From assembly GCF_014696825.1 (NCBI RefSeq), contig NZ_JACJQU010000010.1, forward strand, positions 62,001 through 126,000: a stretch of 64,000 nucleotides of DNA, given 5' to 3'. Numbering within the stretch: the first letter of the stretch is position 1; every line of letters starts with the position of its first letter. Shown here piece after piece: positions 1 to 9,841 of the stretch. Origin of the DNA: Anabaena sphaerica FACHB-251. GTDB lineage: Bacteria; Cyanobacteriota; Cyanobacteriia; Cyanobacteriales; Nostocaceae. The translations under genes were made by a program, and so were the position numbers. The notes under the pieces are model-generated. The model worked only from the letters and a program-made list of their open reading frames with translations. It was not told the DNA's origin and searched no databases.

Positions 1-2
1 AA

Positions 3-1640
3 ATTGACGACGAACTAGACGACCTATTAAACGACGATTTCAACAATGAACTAGACGACCTAGATAACTTAGACGAAGAAGACGAATTACCTCAGAGTCG
101 TGTTAGTGTAGCCGCAACTAAAAATCAAACCAAAACCTCAACCAAGAACCAAAATAAATCCCCATCTAAAACACAAACTAAAACTCAAGATAAAACACCA
201 AATAATAAAACTACCACCAAAAAATCTAAATCCAGAGAACCACTAGATGAAGCTTCTCGTTTAAGTGCCACAGCAGCCACAAATGGAAGAGAAATAAATG
301 GTGTAAACTTAGCAGGATTAACAGGTCAACTAGCAACTTTAGGAATAGCTGTAGGACAAGGAGTTTTAGAACAACTTGCAGCCGAAGCTGATGAAAAACG
401 ACTGGCACGAATTCTTAAACAACTACAAAAACAGAATGACCGAGTAGATAACCTCACCAGTCGCTTACAGGAAATAAACCCAGAATCATCAGAATTTCTA
501 AATCCTTCAAATCCTGCAAAATCTTCAACTACTCCCAACTTTTCAAATACTTCAAACTCTGTAAATATTTCAAAACCTGAAAATTTACCAGATTCAACAT
601 TTGAAGCATCCACAGAAAATAATCCACTGGCAGTAGCCACCATGAAAATTGGTTCTAAAGTAGATAAATTAGGTTCAACTATAGACCCTAATTATCAAAC
701 TCAACCCTTTGAATTAGATAAAAATGCCAGCATCATTGAACAATTTCAACAAATCGAAGATTACCTGCAAAATATTTCTCAACGACTTGACCGTTTAGAA
801 AAGATAGTTGACCGACTGGAAAAACAAATAGCAGCACAACAAAATAGTTCTGTAACTGAATCAAAAACTACTGATGAAACTGTTCAAGCTAACTCCAAGA
901 ACCAACCAGAAACCGACGTTTTAGGACATTTGACAAAACGCCAAACCAAGCAACAAAAAATAGCTTGTGCTGATGCTTTAGTGGGATTTGCTGATGTTGC
1001 CAATGAATTATTTAACCAATCTCCTGAAAATGGTATTGCTATTTCCAGCAACAAAATTTTAACAGTAAAACAACAGGGTAAACAAACATCACAAACAGGG
1101 ATATCTGGGGACGTAGCCATTGCATTAGAAAATACCCAAGGTGAAACACTGTTTGCGGGTACTTGCACTGATGGACAGTGGAAAATTACACAAGATAATC
1201 TCACCTCTGATGAAAAAATCGGTATCTGCAAACTACCACAATCAAAATCAGAATACGCCCTCAAAGCTACCGCCCAAGCATTAGTGCAAAAGTTTCAAAA
1301 ACAACTACCTGACAAATTTAATGGTGATGAAGAACCGACATTTACCTGGGCTGAAAATGGTAAACCCAAGTACGATTTTGAAATAGTAAAACTATCTAAT
1401 GGTACACAACTACTTCAAGGATTTAACCCCAACCGTGATAACGAACAAGTGCTGGATGCAGCTTTAGTACCAGGAGAACCCCCAGAAATTAAACAATGTA
1501 ATATCCCACTTAGAGAAATGGAAGCATTACTAGATAATCAACAATCAACTCGTTCTAGTCAAGCTGATAGAAATAGACAGCAGAAAAAAACAACTAAAAA
1601 ACAAGAAAGACAAACTAAAAAATCAGAAATGCAAGTTTAA
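3..1640 (+). CDS. Acidic, coiled-coil plasmid protein, N-terminus outside window
   Basis: The reading frame is open from base 3 to the TAA at 1640 without a stop, so the gene starts left of the window; the first in-window ATG (642) is internal. 545 residues are visible. The visible N-terminus is strongly acidic, with repeated Asp-Glu-Leu-Asp-Asp-Leu units, followed by a Lys/Thr/Gln-rich low-complexity linker, a small Gly/Ala/Leu-rich segment (window bases about 300-390) and Glu/Lys/Arg-rich coiled-coil stretches (about 740-830). The C-terminal 230 residues look globular and end in a basic Lys/Arg/Gln tail. I do not recognise the family. It lies upstream of a type IV secretion-type gene set on the same strand and could be a plasmid mobilisation or replication accessory protein, but nothing in the visible part proves that. 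Confidence 0.7.
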   Translation: MDDELDDLLNDDFNNELDDLDNLDEEDELPQSRVSVAATKNQTKTSTKNQNKSPSKTQTKTQDKTPNNKTTTKKSKSREPLDEASRLSATAATNGREINGVNLAGLTGQLATLGIAVGQGVLEQLAAEADEKRLARILKQLQKQNDRVDNLTSRLQEINPESSEFLNPSNPAKSSTTPNFSNTSNSVNISKPENLPDSTFEASTENNPLAVATMKIGSKVDKLGSTIDPNYQTQPFELDKNASIIEQFQQIEDYLQNISQRLDRLEKIVDRLEKQIAAQQNSSVTESKTTDETVQANSKNQPETDVLGHLTKRQTKQQKIACADALVGFADVANELFNQSPENGIAISSNKILTVKQQGKQTSQTGISGDVAIALENTQGETLFAGTCTDGQWKITQDNLTSDEKIGICKLPQSKSEYALKATAQALVQKFQKQLPDKFNGDEEPTFTWAENGKPKYDFEIVKLSNGTQLLQGFNPNRDNEQVLDAALVPGEPPEIKQCNIPLREMEALLDNQQSTRSSQADRNRQQKKTTKKQERQTKKSEMQV

Positions 1641-2087
1641 TTGTAAGGAGTCAGAAGTCAGAATATTTGTTTGTAACAGTAATCTACAGCAGTAAGTTGT
1701 TTTCTCAACAACCAATAACGGAATTTTATGTTTTCAATTTTGGATTAAAGATGAAAAATTCAAAAGTTTAAAAATGTGACAAGTCACAAAATAGAATCAA
1801 TCGGGTAATAAATCTAAAATCCAACACTAAAATTCATTGACAGTTCCCCCTGACTTTCGGCACGGGTTCAATCTAAAATCTAACTAAAATCCAAAATAGT
1901 TTGATTTGAAAACTCTCATTCATTCTGAATTTTGAATCCTGAATCGTTACGTTTAATTTTACAGATGTGTTTTTTGGTTCACTTCAATAACTGCTGACAC
2001 CGTGCATTGTACCAAAAACCCAAATTTTCCAAACCAGTTGAATTTAAAACATTTGATAAACACTTGAATTTAACAGAGGCACGAAAA
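1641..2087. other. Intergenic, AT-rich, short heptamer-type repeats
   Basis: About 450 bases without a convincing gene. It contains repeated short phrases related to AATCTAAAATC and CCAAAAT, and a GGAGTCAGAAGTCAG phrase, all typical of the short tandem or dispersed repeats between genes in filamentous cyanobacteria. No clear terminator or promoter could be assigned. Confidence 0.5.
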
Positions 2088-2720
2088 ATGAATAACACAC
2101 AATCTCGCAATTCTCAGTTTAACTTACTACCATTTACCAACTCATTTAGAAACATGAAAAACCAGAAAATAAACCGCACTGATTTATCATTCATCTTCAT
2201 ATCTCTAGCAACAGCAATTTATTTATTAGCAACAAAACCCATATTTGTAACCATTTTGGGATGTGCCAGCATTGTTTTCTTGAGTATTGGTTATGTAATT
2301 CGCACAGTACCAATTTTAGAAAAATATTTAGGTAAAAAAATTCGCTTTTGGCATCTTGTGACTGCAATTATCACAATAACCGCTTTACTTGATACCCTAA
2401 CAACTCCCACCTATGCCATTTTTCTAAGCGGATTAGAAAACTTCTTTGTGACACTTGCCCAACAAAGTTCACAAGCTGGAGGAGGAGGTACAGCTACACT
2501 TGATGCTAACGTTGTTGGCTTAACATTTAACCTAATTCGGGGTGCATTTTTATTACTTGTTGCTGCTGCTTCTTTATTTGCCTATAACCAAGCACAACAA
2601 GGAAATGATTGGCGACCAATTGTAACTCAAGTAGGGTTAGCTTTTGCAATTGTCATTGCCATAGATGTTATCACTTTTATATTTATTGGCAATGGTACTG
2701 GTACAGGAGGAGGCGTTTAA
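2088..2720 (+). CDS. VirB2/TrbC-like small membrane protein
   Basis: 210 residues from the ATG at 2088, chosen because AGAGG lies 8 nt upstream; the frame extends further 5' only through a TTG. The protein has a polar N-terminus of about 30 residues and then several hydrophobic segments (roughly residues 30-60, 75-100, 130-165 and 180-200), with a Gly-rich C-terminus. Position directly before a VirB4-type ATPase, together with the hydrophobic, Gly-rich composition, suggests a VirB2/TrbC pilin-like subunit of a conjugation apparatus. The family assignment rests mainly on context; an unrelated inner-membrane protein is possible. Confidence 0.55.
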   Translation: MNNTQSRNSQFNLLPFTNSFRNMKNQKINRTDLSFIFISLATAIYLLATKPIFVTILGCASIVFLSIGYVIRTVPILEKYLGKKIRFWHLVTAIITITALLDTLTTPTYAIFLSGLENFFVTLAQQSSQAGGGGTATLDANVVGLTFNLIRGAFLLLVAAASLFAYNQAQQGNDWRPIVTQVGLAFAIVIAIDVITFIFIGNGTGTGGGV

Positions 2721-3092
2721 ATTTACAAGTCAAAAAATTACTCAATTCCACAATAGATATTTACAGACTGGCATTTATCCTTGTTTTTTCAATAAGATTT
2801 CTGATTGTTGATGGCTGAATACTTACAGCAGATTTCAACTAAATGAGGCACGGGTTATTCTCAGGGGGAATGGGATTCGCTTTTATCTGTGTACCTCATA
2901 AACCTGAAAAACGCTGTATTAAGAATGAACAATTGATAATTACTAATTATTCATTATGAATTATCAATTGATAATCGAAATAATCGGGTATAACCCCTTT
3001 AATTTAAAAGTGAAAAGTCTTTGAATCAGGATAAAAAATCCCCATTACAATAACGCCCTCTTGCCCTCTGCCTCCTGCCTTCGTTAACAGTT
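2721..3092. other. Intergenic with AT-rich hairpin
   Basis: No gene is supported here. A perfect 12-bp inverted repeat, CAATTGATAATT at 2930-2941 and its complement at 2959-2970, could form a hairpin with a 17-nt loop. Related CAATTG/TTATCAATTG hairpins recur near 7382-7423 and 8901-8925, so this is a dispersed repeat family and possibly a transcript-ending structure. Confidence 0.45.
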
Positions 3093-6000
3093 ATGAAAAA
3101 CAATCCACATAACGAATTTATCAAAGTTAATCGGATTCTAGGTAAACAAGCCAGCATTGGACCAATACCAGCAGAACAACTTGCTCCCTGGATTGCCATT
3201 ATCATAATTTCTTATACCATCACCAATGGTTTCCTCAATTTAGGAATAGGTTGGTTTTTTCTCACATCATTCTGGCTAATTATTAGTTGGTGGATTTTAA
3301 CCGGCAACCAACCCCATCAATTCCTAGACAGATGGCGTAAACCACCCGGAAATGAATGGTACAACGCCAACAATATTTACATTTCACCCATACCAGAAAA
3401 CCGTCCTCCTTGGATACGTCATCGCTACAGTGATTCACAAATTAACATCCGAAATAAACCCCTAATTGTACCAAATCAATATGGAGGTAAAAACAGATTT
3501 ATGCCCTTTCAAAATGAAGTAAATATCTGTTGTATTGCAGAAATTAAAAAAGATGACCGTGAAGTTGCAGCTTTATTATTAGAACAAGGAAAATCACAAT
3601 ATCAACTCATATTTGGTTTTCAAATTGCTGGACTACACGACATATTGCATGAAAGTGAAATCAACGAATTTGCCCATGCTATTACCGAAGGAATGAAAGA
3701 GATACCACCAGCAGAACGCATAACTTTTTGTACAGGCTGTTACAGTGATAATACTCAACGGCAAACCCAACTCAATGTTTTAGCAGATGACTGTCACCTC
3801 AAACCCATATCTGTTCTCATTCGTAACGAACAACTGCGAGTAGAAGAATTGAAAAACGCAGGTACACGCCAAAAGTGGCAGCAAATAGCCTTTTGTACCT
3901 GGACAAGTGATCAACAAGGTAATTCCCAACAAAAAGATTTTGTCAGTAGTATCATTGAAAAATGCCGCAATCTCGGTTCTTGGGTAGTAGAATCAATCAC
4001 AGGCAACAAACGAATATACCAAGAAACATTCTTTAAAAAGCTATTACTGCAAGGCTTTCAACAAGGATTTATTCAATGGGAAGTATTACTAAATACCAAA
4101 ATAGGCTTAGAAATCACACCTTGTAGTGCAGCAGATTTATGGCAATGGTTGTGGAACAGATTTAACGCAGGTATTGCACCTCCCATTCCCCAGATTATCA
4201 CCTTAGAAGAAACAGCCACAGCAATACAACTCACAGAAACCTTAACCACAAACAAACATATCTGCACACTACTGATTGAAGGTACACAAGGGCGTTCCGC
4301 TTGTCCAGAACATCGTGGAGATTATGATCGAGTTTATCTCACAGGCAAGGGTCAAGTCTGCGGTGTAATGACAATGACAGACCCGCCACTAGGTTGGACA
4401 AATGCTCAAGAACAACTCAAGTGGATGTGGAAAATACTGTCTTCCAGCTATGTCCATGATACAGAAGCATGGATAGAAATTAGCCGTGGCAATGACTTTT
4501 TCATTCAAGATAACCTTGCCCGTCAAGCCAAGCAATCTAAAACAGCCCGCACCATAGCCATAACCAAAGGCCAGGGACGTGACATAGGTGCAGAAATCAA
4601 GCAAGAAGAATCATTTGAGGCACAGCGTCGGTTGTATGAAGGTACAAAAGCCTTACATTGTGCGCCTGTTTTCCTGGTATACCGTAATAACACAGAGGAA
4701 CTAACTCATGCTTGCAATCTACTGGCTAACAGTTTTGAAACCGCCAAGGTACTGCGTGAACGTAATATTGCTTGGGAAATATGGTTACAAACATTACCTA
4801 TCACCTGCAAACGCTTATTACATGATGGTAATTTAAGCGAGCGACGGTTAACACTTGATACACAAACAATTGCCGGATTGATACCTCTAACCGTACCCAA
4901 AGATATTGATAAACAGGGTGTAGAGTTTTTAACCAGTCGTGGTGGTAAACCTATCTACATAGATTTGTTTCATCAACAAATAGGACGTGCTTTAATTACA
5001 GGTACTTCTGGTTCAGGAAAGAGTGTTTTGGGGTGGCGGTTTGCCCAAGAAGCCTTAGCTAACAATATTCCTGTAGTGGGAATGGATATTTCCGCCGGAG
5101 GTAACAGCACTTTTAAAACAGCAATTGAATTACTGGGAGAACAGGGTGCATATTATGACATTGCCAGTGGCAGTAGTAATTTACTAGAACCGCCAGATTT
5201 GCGTCGGTTTGATAAAGTAGAACGGGAACGAAGAATGGAATCTTGGAAGGATTTTATACGTAAAGCTTTAGTGGCGATCGCTATGGGTAAAGTTGAAAAT
5301 CCTCACCTATCCCAAAGAGTTGATGCTTTGCTTGTTAAAGCTTTGGATGTGTTTCTCAAAGACCCGGATATCATTGCTCGTTATAACCGTGCATTTGAGA
5401 ATGGTTGGCGTTCTTCAGAATGGCAGGAAATACCCACATTACCAGATTTTGTTAAGTTTTGTACGCGAGAACGTCTAAATCTGCGTTCATTTGAAGAGAT
5501 TGACCGGCAAGCACTCAACCAAATCCAAAATCAGGTCAGTGCGTTACTAGCATCGAGGTTAGGAAAAGCGATCGCACGTCCGAGTACATTTTCCCCTGAA
5601 CCAGTGATTAAATTCTTTGCTTTGAGTGGGTTAAGTAACGAACAAGATGCGTACTTGATGGCGATTAATGCTCATACTGCTTGCATTCGTAACGCTTTAT
5701 CCCATCCCAAGAGTTTGTTTATTGGTGATGAACTTTCAGTATTGTTGCGTAAAGATGGGTTTGCTCAAGTGATTGGTGAAACTTGTGCTACAGGACGTAA
5801 GGAAGGTATTGCAGTTTTACTACTATCCCAAGATCCAGATACGATCTGCGAATGTGCAACCGGCGCTCAAATCATGCAAAACATGACTTATCGAATTACT
5901 GGACGCATTACCAGCACTGGAGTTGCTTCTTTTGAGCGTTATCTGGGTTATCCTGTCCATATCATTAGTCAGAATGCCACGGAAGCGTTTTTACCACGGA

Positions 6001-6323
6001 TCAGTGACCTTTATTCGTGCTGGTTAGTAGAAACAGGTGGTAGATTTTGGCGTACTCGTTTTTACCCTGGGGAAATGATGTTGGCTAGTGTTGCTAATAA
6101 CCAAGATGAACGCGAAGCACGGTCACGGGTAATGGCACAGTATCCAAATACTCCTAAAGGTAGGTTGTTAGGACTCAGAGCTTTTACGGATGCTTACATT
6201 TGTGCTTTGAAGGAAAACAAAGGTTTTCAACATATTGGACAAGAGGGATCTATGGTGAATACATTGCATTCTCGATTTAATTCTGGTGAACAGGTTGAAA
6301 ATCGTTCTTTAATTGCTAGTTAA
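3093..6323 (+). CDS. virB4: VirB4/TraC-family conjugation ATPase with VirB3-like N-terminal membrane segment
   Basis: 1076 residues. The N-terminal ~75 residues contain two closely spaced hydrophobic helices after an amphipathic start (IPAEQLAPW...), which resembles a VirB3 subunit fused to the ATPase. The middle is a VirB4-type N-terminal domain. The C-terminal motor carries a Walker A (TGTSGSGKSV, about residues 636-645) and a Walker B (LFIGDE, about 875-880). VirB4 ATPases power pilus assembly and substrate transfer at the inner membrane of type IV secretion systems. It follows a VirB2-like gene and precedes VirB5/6/8/10/9-like genes, the expected content of such an operon. The ATG at 3093 is the first good start. 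The family call is firm; the VirB3 fusion is inferred from topology. Confidence 0.88.
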   Translation: MKNNPHNEFIKVNRILGKQASIGPIPAEQLAPWIAIIIISYTITNGFLNLGIGWFFLTSFWLIISWWILTGNQPHQFLDRWRKPPGNEWYNANNIYISPIPENRPPWIRHRYSDSQINIRNKPLIVPNQYGGKNRFMPFQNEVNICCIAEIKKDDREVAALLLEQGKSQYQLIFGFQIAGLHDILHESEINEFAHAITEGMKEIPPAERITFCTGCYSDNTQRQTQLNVLADDCHLKPISVLIRNEQLRVEELKNAGTRQKWQQIAFCTWTSDQQGNSQQKDFVSSIIEKCRNLGSWVVESITGNKRIYQETFFKKLLLQGFQQGFIQWEVLLNTKIGLEITPCSAADLWQWLWNRFNAGIAPPIPQIITLEETATAIQLTETLTTNKHICTLLIEGTQGRSACPEHRGDYDRVYLTGKGQVCGVMTMTDPPLGWTNAQEQLKWMWKILSSSYVHDTEAWIEISRGNDFFIQDNLARQAKQSKTARTIAITKGQGRDIGAEIKQEESFEAQRRLYEGTKALHCAPVFLVYRNNTEELTHACNLLANSFETAKVLRERNIAWEIWLQTLPITCKRLLHDGNLSERRLTLDTQTIAGLIPLTVPKDIDKQGVEFLTSRGGKPIYIDLFHQQIGRALITGTSGSGKSVLGWRFAQEALANNIPVVGMDISAGGNSTFKTAIELLGEQGAYYDIASGSSNLLEPPDLRRFDKVERERRMESWKDFIRKALVAIAMGKVENPHLSQRVDALLVKALDVFLKDPDIIARYNRAFENGWRSSEWQEIPTLPDFVKFCTRERLNLRSFEEIDRQALNQIQNQVSALLASRLGKAIARPSTFSPEPVIKFFALSGLSNEQDAYLMAINAHTACIRNALSHPKSLFIGDELSVLLRKDGFAQVIGETCATGRKEGIAVLLLSQDPDTICECATGAQIMQNMTYRITGRITSTGVASFERYLGYPVHIISQNATEAFLPRISDLYSCWLVETGGRFWRTRFYPGEMMLASVANNQDEREARSRVMAQYPNTPKGRLLGLRAFTDAYICALKENKGFQHIGQEGSMVNTLHSRFNSGEQVENRSLIAS

Positions 6324-6394
6324 TACTTACATCAGATTTTTTGAATCATAACGTGACCCTAAGTTTTCAATAAATAAAATCCTGAACAATTCAA

Positions 6395-6583
6395 TTAGGT
6401 TTAGGTGTTTTAAATCTAAAACCTAAAATTCAAAAAAGTGTTAGCTAAAGGATTTTTGACTATGAAACTAAAAATAAAATTCTGGACAGTTAGGTTTAGG
6501 CGTTTTCAATCTAAAATCCAAAATCCAAAATCTAAAAATCAAAAAAGTGTTAGCTAAAGGAATTTTGATTATGAAACTGAAAA
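6395..6583 (+). repeat. Imperfect tandem duplication covering a gene start
   Basis: Two diverged copies, about 6395-6480 and 6490-6583, share TTAGGTTTAGG(T/C)GTTTT, then AAAAAAGTGTTAGCTAAAGGA, then an ATGAAACT start. The second copy provides the start region of the next gene; the first gives only a 31-codon dead-end frame starting at 6461. It is probably a local duplication that moved the start codon and ribosome site. Confidence 0.6.
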
Positions 6584-7371
6584 TGATGTCAATTCAATTC
6601 ATTACCATGATTTTAGTTTTGGGTATTAACTCAGTTAATAAACCAGCCTTAGCTGCTACGCAACCTAACAACACATCAAACAACAATGCAGTTAACGGCA
6701 ATAGTATTTTGGTGGAAAATACTGAAAATCAAATTAATAACTTCATTGGAGATGTAACAAACTTTGTCCAACAAGACTTATTCAGTCCCATAACCGATTT
6801 GATTAACTCAACAATTGGCGCATTCCAAATTCCTGATATTTCTCAATTGTGGAATCAGATTTTAGGTGGTTCAGCAAATCAAAGTCCAGGAGCTATATTG
6901 TCGGAAATTTTGGAAAATAAAACCAATGGTCAAAGTTCTTATGGTATTCGAGAAGATATAGGCAAGAATACTACTAGAAATGTTGTGAATGAAATTGTTA
7001 ATCAAACAACTTTAGGAGAAACAGCCCAAACTCAAATGGCTCAAATTAAAGAGGCTACTCGACAAGACACTCAAACAATTATTAACTTAGGAGAAGAGTC
7101 TCAAAATTTGGATGTCACCCAACAGATTTTACAAAACTTGTCTCAACAAACAGCACTCAATGGTCAAATCAATGAACGAATATTTCAAGAGGCACAACAA
7201 GCAAGAATTGATAGAGCATTAAACAATACTTTGATTACTCAAACAGCTAAAGAACTTGCAGCTATTAACACTGCTGATAGAAGAAAAAGTATTGCTGCTG
7301 GTAATGCTATGTCTCAACAAGCAGGTTTATTAATGATGCCTGGTGGCGTGACTTTGGGTAACGAGCAATAG
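6571..7371 (+). CDS. Exported VirB5/TrbJ-like coiled-coil protein
   Basis: 266 residues from ATG 6571; AAAGGA lies about 10 nt upstream. An N-terminal signal peptide is visible: a basic start (MKLKMM), a hydrophobic core to about residue 22, and a likely cleavage after Ala-Leu-Ala-Ala near residue 28. The mature part is Asn/Gln-rich, with a long helical Gln/Ala/Glu-rich region (about residues 140-245) and a Gly/Met-rich tail. Exported helical proteins at this place in conjugation operons are usually VirB5/TrbJ-like minor pilus subunits that act in the periplasm or at the pilus tip. The assignment is from architecture and context, not from a recognised motif. Confidence 0.5.
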   Translation: MKLKMMSIQFITMILVLGINSVNKPALAATQPNNTSNNNAVNGNSILVENTENQINNFIGDVTNFVQQDLFSPITDLINSTIGAFQIPDISQLWNQILGGSANQSPGAILSEILENKTNGQSSYGIREDIGKNTTRNVVNEIVNQTTLGETAQTQMAQIKEATRQDTQTIINLGEESQNLDVTQQILQNLSQQTALNGQINERIFQEAQQARIDRALNNTLITQTAKELAAINTADRRKSIAAGNAMSQQAGLLMMPGGVTLGNEQ

Positions 7372-7713
7372 GTGGAATTTAACAATTGTCCTTATCAATT
7401 GATAGTTGATAATTGACAATTGTTTAATTTAAGGGTTAAGCCGTCAGCTATCGGTTTCCGTCAGCAAGAAAGAAGAAAAACATCAATACCTCACCTGTAA
7501 CTTTCTCTCATTAACACTTGTGGGATTTGACAACATTCTGCTCATTTTATGAAAAATCTATCTAATAGCAGCTAAAAGCTGATTACTACTGATAGCTGAA
7601 TACTTACAAAACCTCTCCTTTCAAGCAGAAGAAATTATATTTCTAATCTTCTCATTTACAAGGAGATTTAATTGTCAATTGTCAATTGTTGAACAGCTAA
7701 AGTTTTGAAAAGT
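7372..7713. other. Intergenic with long hairpin
   Basis: About 340 bases without a supported gene. It holds the hairpin at 7382-7423 and, further right, another GTCAATTGTCAATTGTTGAAC phrase just before the next gene. Otherwise it is AT-rich with dispersed short repeats. Confidence 0.5.
7382..7423 (+). terminator. Hairpin after the VirB5-like gene, possible terminator
   Basis: ACAATTGTC at 7382-7390 pairs with GACAATTGT at 7415-7423, and the stem continues inward with TTATCAA against TTGATAA. The structure begins 11 nt after the stop codon and is followed by TTTAATTT. It may end or stabilise the upstream transcript. The same hairpin type recurs elsewhere in the module, so it may simply be a mobile repeat. 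Confidence 0.4.
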
Positions 7714-8829
7714 ATGATGTACCTAATTGCTCAATCATTCCCTGTGACTGGTGGAGAAACTCAAGCATTAGATATTGTCTCCAGTGCTTTAGAACTATCT
7801 CGTGCCACCGTTAAATCGTGGAATTTAGTTTGGCAAGTTACCCTAGACCCCTCATCTCTTTTATGGTACGGCTTGGTTAAATTAGGTATCACCTTGGGAG
7901 CAGCTAGTATTTTGTTTGTTGCACTGACGACTGGCAAAGAAATTATTGAGAAACAATCTTGGTCGGAATTAGCAGCTATTTTTGTTTGGCCACTGATAAT
8001 TATGATATTTCTTGGTGGTAACGGTAATTTTCTAGCTAAAACCATTATTTTCATCCGAGGCTTTGCTTATAATCAAGTGCAAAATGTGTTGAGAATTCAA
8101 GTTAGTGAATTAACATTTAAGTCTGCAATTGCTAATATAACTATTAGCAGTATTGCTAGACAACAGCTAGAAAATCTTTACAGTGAATGTCAGGGACAAG
8201 TTGGAGAAGAGTTAATTGAATGCTGGGATTCAAAACGAGAACAAGCCCAAGCTATTATTACCGCAGCTGAAGAGAAAGCTAAATCTCCACTTCAACCATT
8301 GCGAGATTTTGGTAGTTTTCTCTGGAGTAGAACTTTACCTGGTCAAATTGGTACTGCTGTTCAATTTGTCAATGACCCAGGTAGTGTGTTTCGAGATACG
8401 GCTATTCCCATTATTCGCTTAATTCTTTATGCTCTGCAATGGGGATTTGTCAACATTTTAGAAGCAGCATTATTACTAACTGCTTTATTTGCACCAATAG
8501 CAGTAGGTTTATCACTTTTACCATTACAAGGTCGTCCTATTTGGGCTTGGTTAACTGGGTTTATTTCTCTGTTTGGAGTTCAACTGGGATATAACATTTT
8601 AGTCGGTTTAACAGCTGTTGTCTTAGTTAAATCAGGTGCAGCATTAGCATCTGATGTGGCTTTCATGTTTTTCTTGAGTATCTTTTCTCCAATTTTGGCA
8701 GTATTGATAGCTGGAGGTGGAGGAATGGCAATTTATAACGGTATTTCTGCCAACATTAAAGGCTTAATTGATGTCTTTAGCAGTGCTATTGGTACTGCAA
8801 CTAGCGTTGCTTTGCTTCGCAGGAGTTAA
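7714..8829 (+). CDS. VirB6/TrbL-like polytopic membrane protein
   Basis: 371 residues from ATG 7714; 7717 is an equally possible start and there is no strong ribosome site. The protein has five to six hydrophobic segments, at about residues 50-75, 85-110, 235-275 and 285-355, separated by a polar segment of about 100 residues (about 130-225) with a Cys-x(8)-Cys pair. This is the typical build of VirB6/TrbL inner-membrane channel proteins of conjugation systems. It sits between the VirB5-like and VirB8-like genes, the position VirB6 holds in classic operons. The call is based on topology and context. Confidence 0.6.
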   Translation: MMYLIAQSFPVTGGETQALDIVSSALELSRATVKSWNLVWQVTLDPSSLLWYGLVKLGITLGAASILFVALTTGKEIIEKQSWSELAAIFVWPLIIMIFLGGNGNFLAKTIIFIRGFAYNQVQNVLRIQVSELTFKSAIANITISSIARQQLENLYSECQGQVGEELIECWDSKREQAQAIITAAEEKAKSPLQPLRDFGSFLWSRTLPGQIGTAVQFVNDPGSVFRDTAIPIIRLILYALQWGFVNILEAALLLTALFAPIAVGLSLLPLQGRPIWAWLTGFISLFGVQLGYNILVGLTAVVLVKSGAALASDVAFMFFLSIFSPILAVLIAGGGGMAIYNGISANIKGLIDVFSSAIGTATSVALLRRS

Positions 8830-8892
8830 TACTAATTACTTGGAAGGCATAATTTTTTAGTTGTATTTAGCTGTAATTAGCAGGAGAATATA

Positions 8893-8988
8893 ATGAGAAA
8901 GAATCATCAATTGATAATTAACAATTGTTTACAGCACTTTGCTCAACTGTTTGGTATAAAACGAAATCGCATAACCCCTGCTGCATAA
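8893..8988 (+). CDS. Possible 31-residue peptide between virB6- and virB8-like genes
   Basis: A short frame with ATG at 8893 has a strong AGGAG at 8882-8886, six bases upstream. It encodes 31 mostly polar and basic residues ending in Pro-Ala-Ala. It lies where virB7 lies in classic operons, but lacks both a hydrophobic signal and a lipobox cysteine, so it is not a VirB7 lipoprotein. It could be a leader peptide for the next gene or chance. Confidence 0.25.
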   Translation: MRKNHQLIINNCLQHFAQLFGIKRNRITPAA

Positions 8989-9118
8989 ACATTTTGGACA
9001 TTTAAGTGTGGCACTTTAACAAGAAAAATGCTGTAATTCCAAAAGTGTTGAATCTTGCAACAAAAGTTTACAATCTTTGTATTTTAGTATTTTACCCAGC
9101 AATTAAACTGAGATAGCT

Positions 9119-9841
9119 ATGCAAATCAAACGACTGCAATCACCACTATTACCAGAATCCAAAAATTTATTAGCTATTTGTTTCTTGTGTTTAACAGCAT
9201 TTAATGGTTTGATTCTCTTATTAACGCTATTTACTGCTTTTAGAGTCAATAAAATTGCTGAACGCAAAACTACCTTTGCTCAGTTAGTAAATGGTCAAAC
9301 TATCTATATATCGGAACAAGAACGCAATTGGCGTTATCCAGCAGTAATTCAAAAAGTTGTTAGTGATTGGACAATGCTAACATTTAATTGGGATAATAAA
9401 TTGGTAGGAACTGAAGAAACAGATCCGGGTATTCAAGTTGGTAAAAAACGCATTCCTACTAATACTTGGTTTGCTTCTTTACTATTAGAACCAAAATTTG
9501 CTCAAGCTTCTTTACCAAAAATTGCTGAATTAGTTCCAACGAGTGTTTTTACAGGTCAGCTTCGTAGTACAACAATTATTTCCTATTTATCAGAACCAAG
9601 AGCAATTAGATTAGGGGAATGGGAAATTGATATGATTGCTACTCGTATTTTAGTTGACCGTTCTACTGGTAGAGATGAACGTATTCCTTTTAATAGGACA
9701 TTTACCGTTCAAGCAGTAGAAATTCCCCGTTCTCCACTCGGAAAAGATGCTTCTTTAATAGAACAGAAAATTTATGAAATGCGTTCATCAGGGTTACAAA
9801 TTACTAAAATGGTTGAGTTTAATACTCAGCAACGTCGTTAA
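9119..9841 (+). CDS. VirB8/TraE-like conjugation protein
   Basis: 240 residues. There is a short cytoplasmic N-terminus, one hydrophobic helix at about residues 18-42, and then a soluble domain of about 195 residues that would face the periplasm. The segment with Leu-Ser-Glu-Pro-Arg-Ala-Ile and the following beta-rich stretch fit the NTF2-like fold of VirB8/TraE proteins, which nucleate assembly of the secretion channel. The gene lies before the VirB10-like gene. No catalytic motif is expected. The call is moderate and rests on topology, length and position. Confidence 0.6.
   Translation: MQIKRLQSPLLPESKNLLAICFLCLTAFNGLILLLTLFTAFRVNKIAERKTTFAQLVNGQTIYISEQERNWRYPAVIQKVVSDWTMLTFNWDNKLVGTEETDPGIQVGKKRIPTNTWFASLLLEPKFAQASLPKIAELVPTSVFTGQLRSTTIISYLSEPRAIRLGEWEIDMIATRILVDRSTGRDERIPFNRTFTVQAVEIPRSPLGKDASLIEQKIYEMRSSGLQITKMVEFNTQQRR

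Noticed and set aside
8893-8988. virB7 candidate
   Set aside because: It lies in the right place and has a good ribosome site, but there is no signal peptide or lipobox cysteine; kept only as an unnamed small frame.
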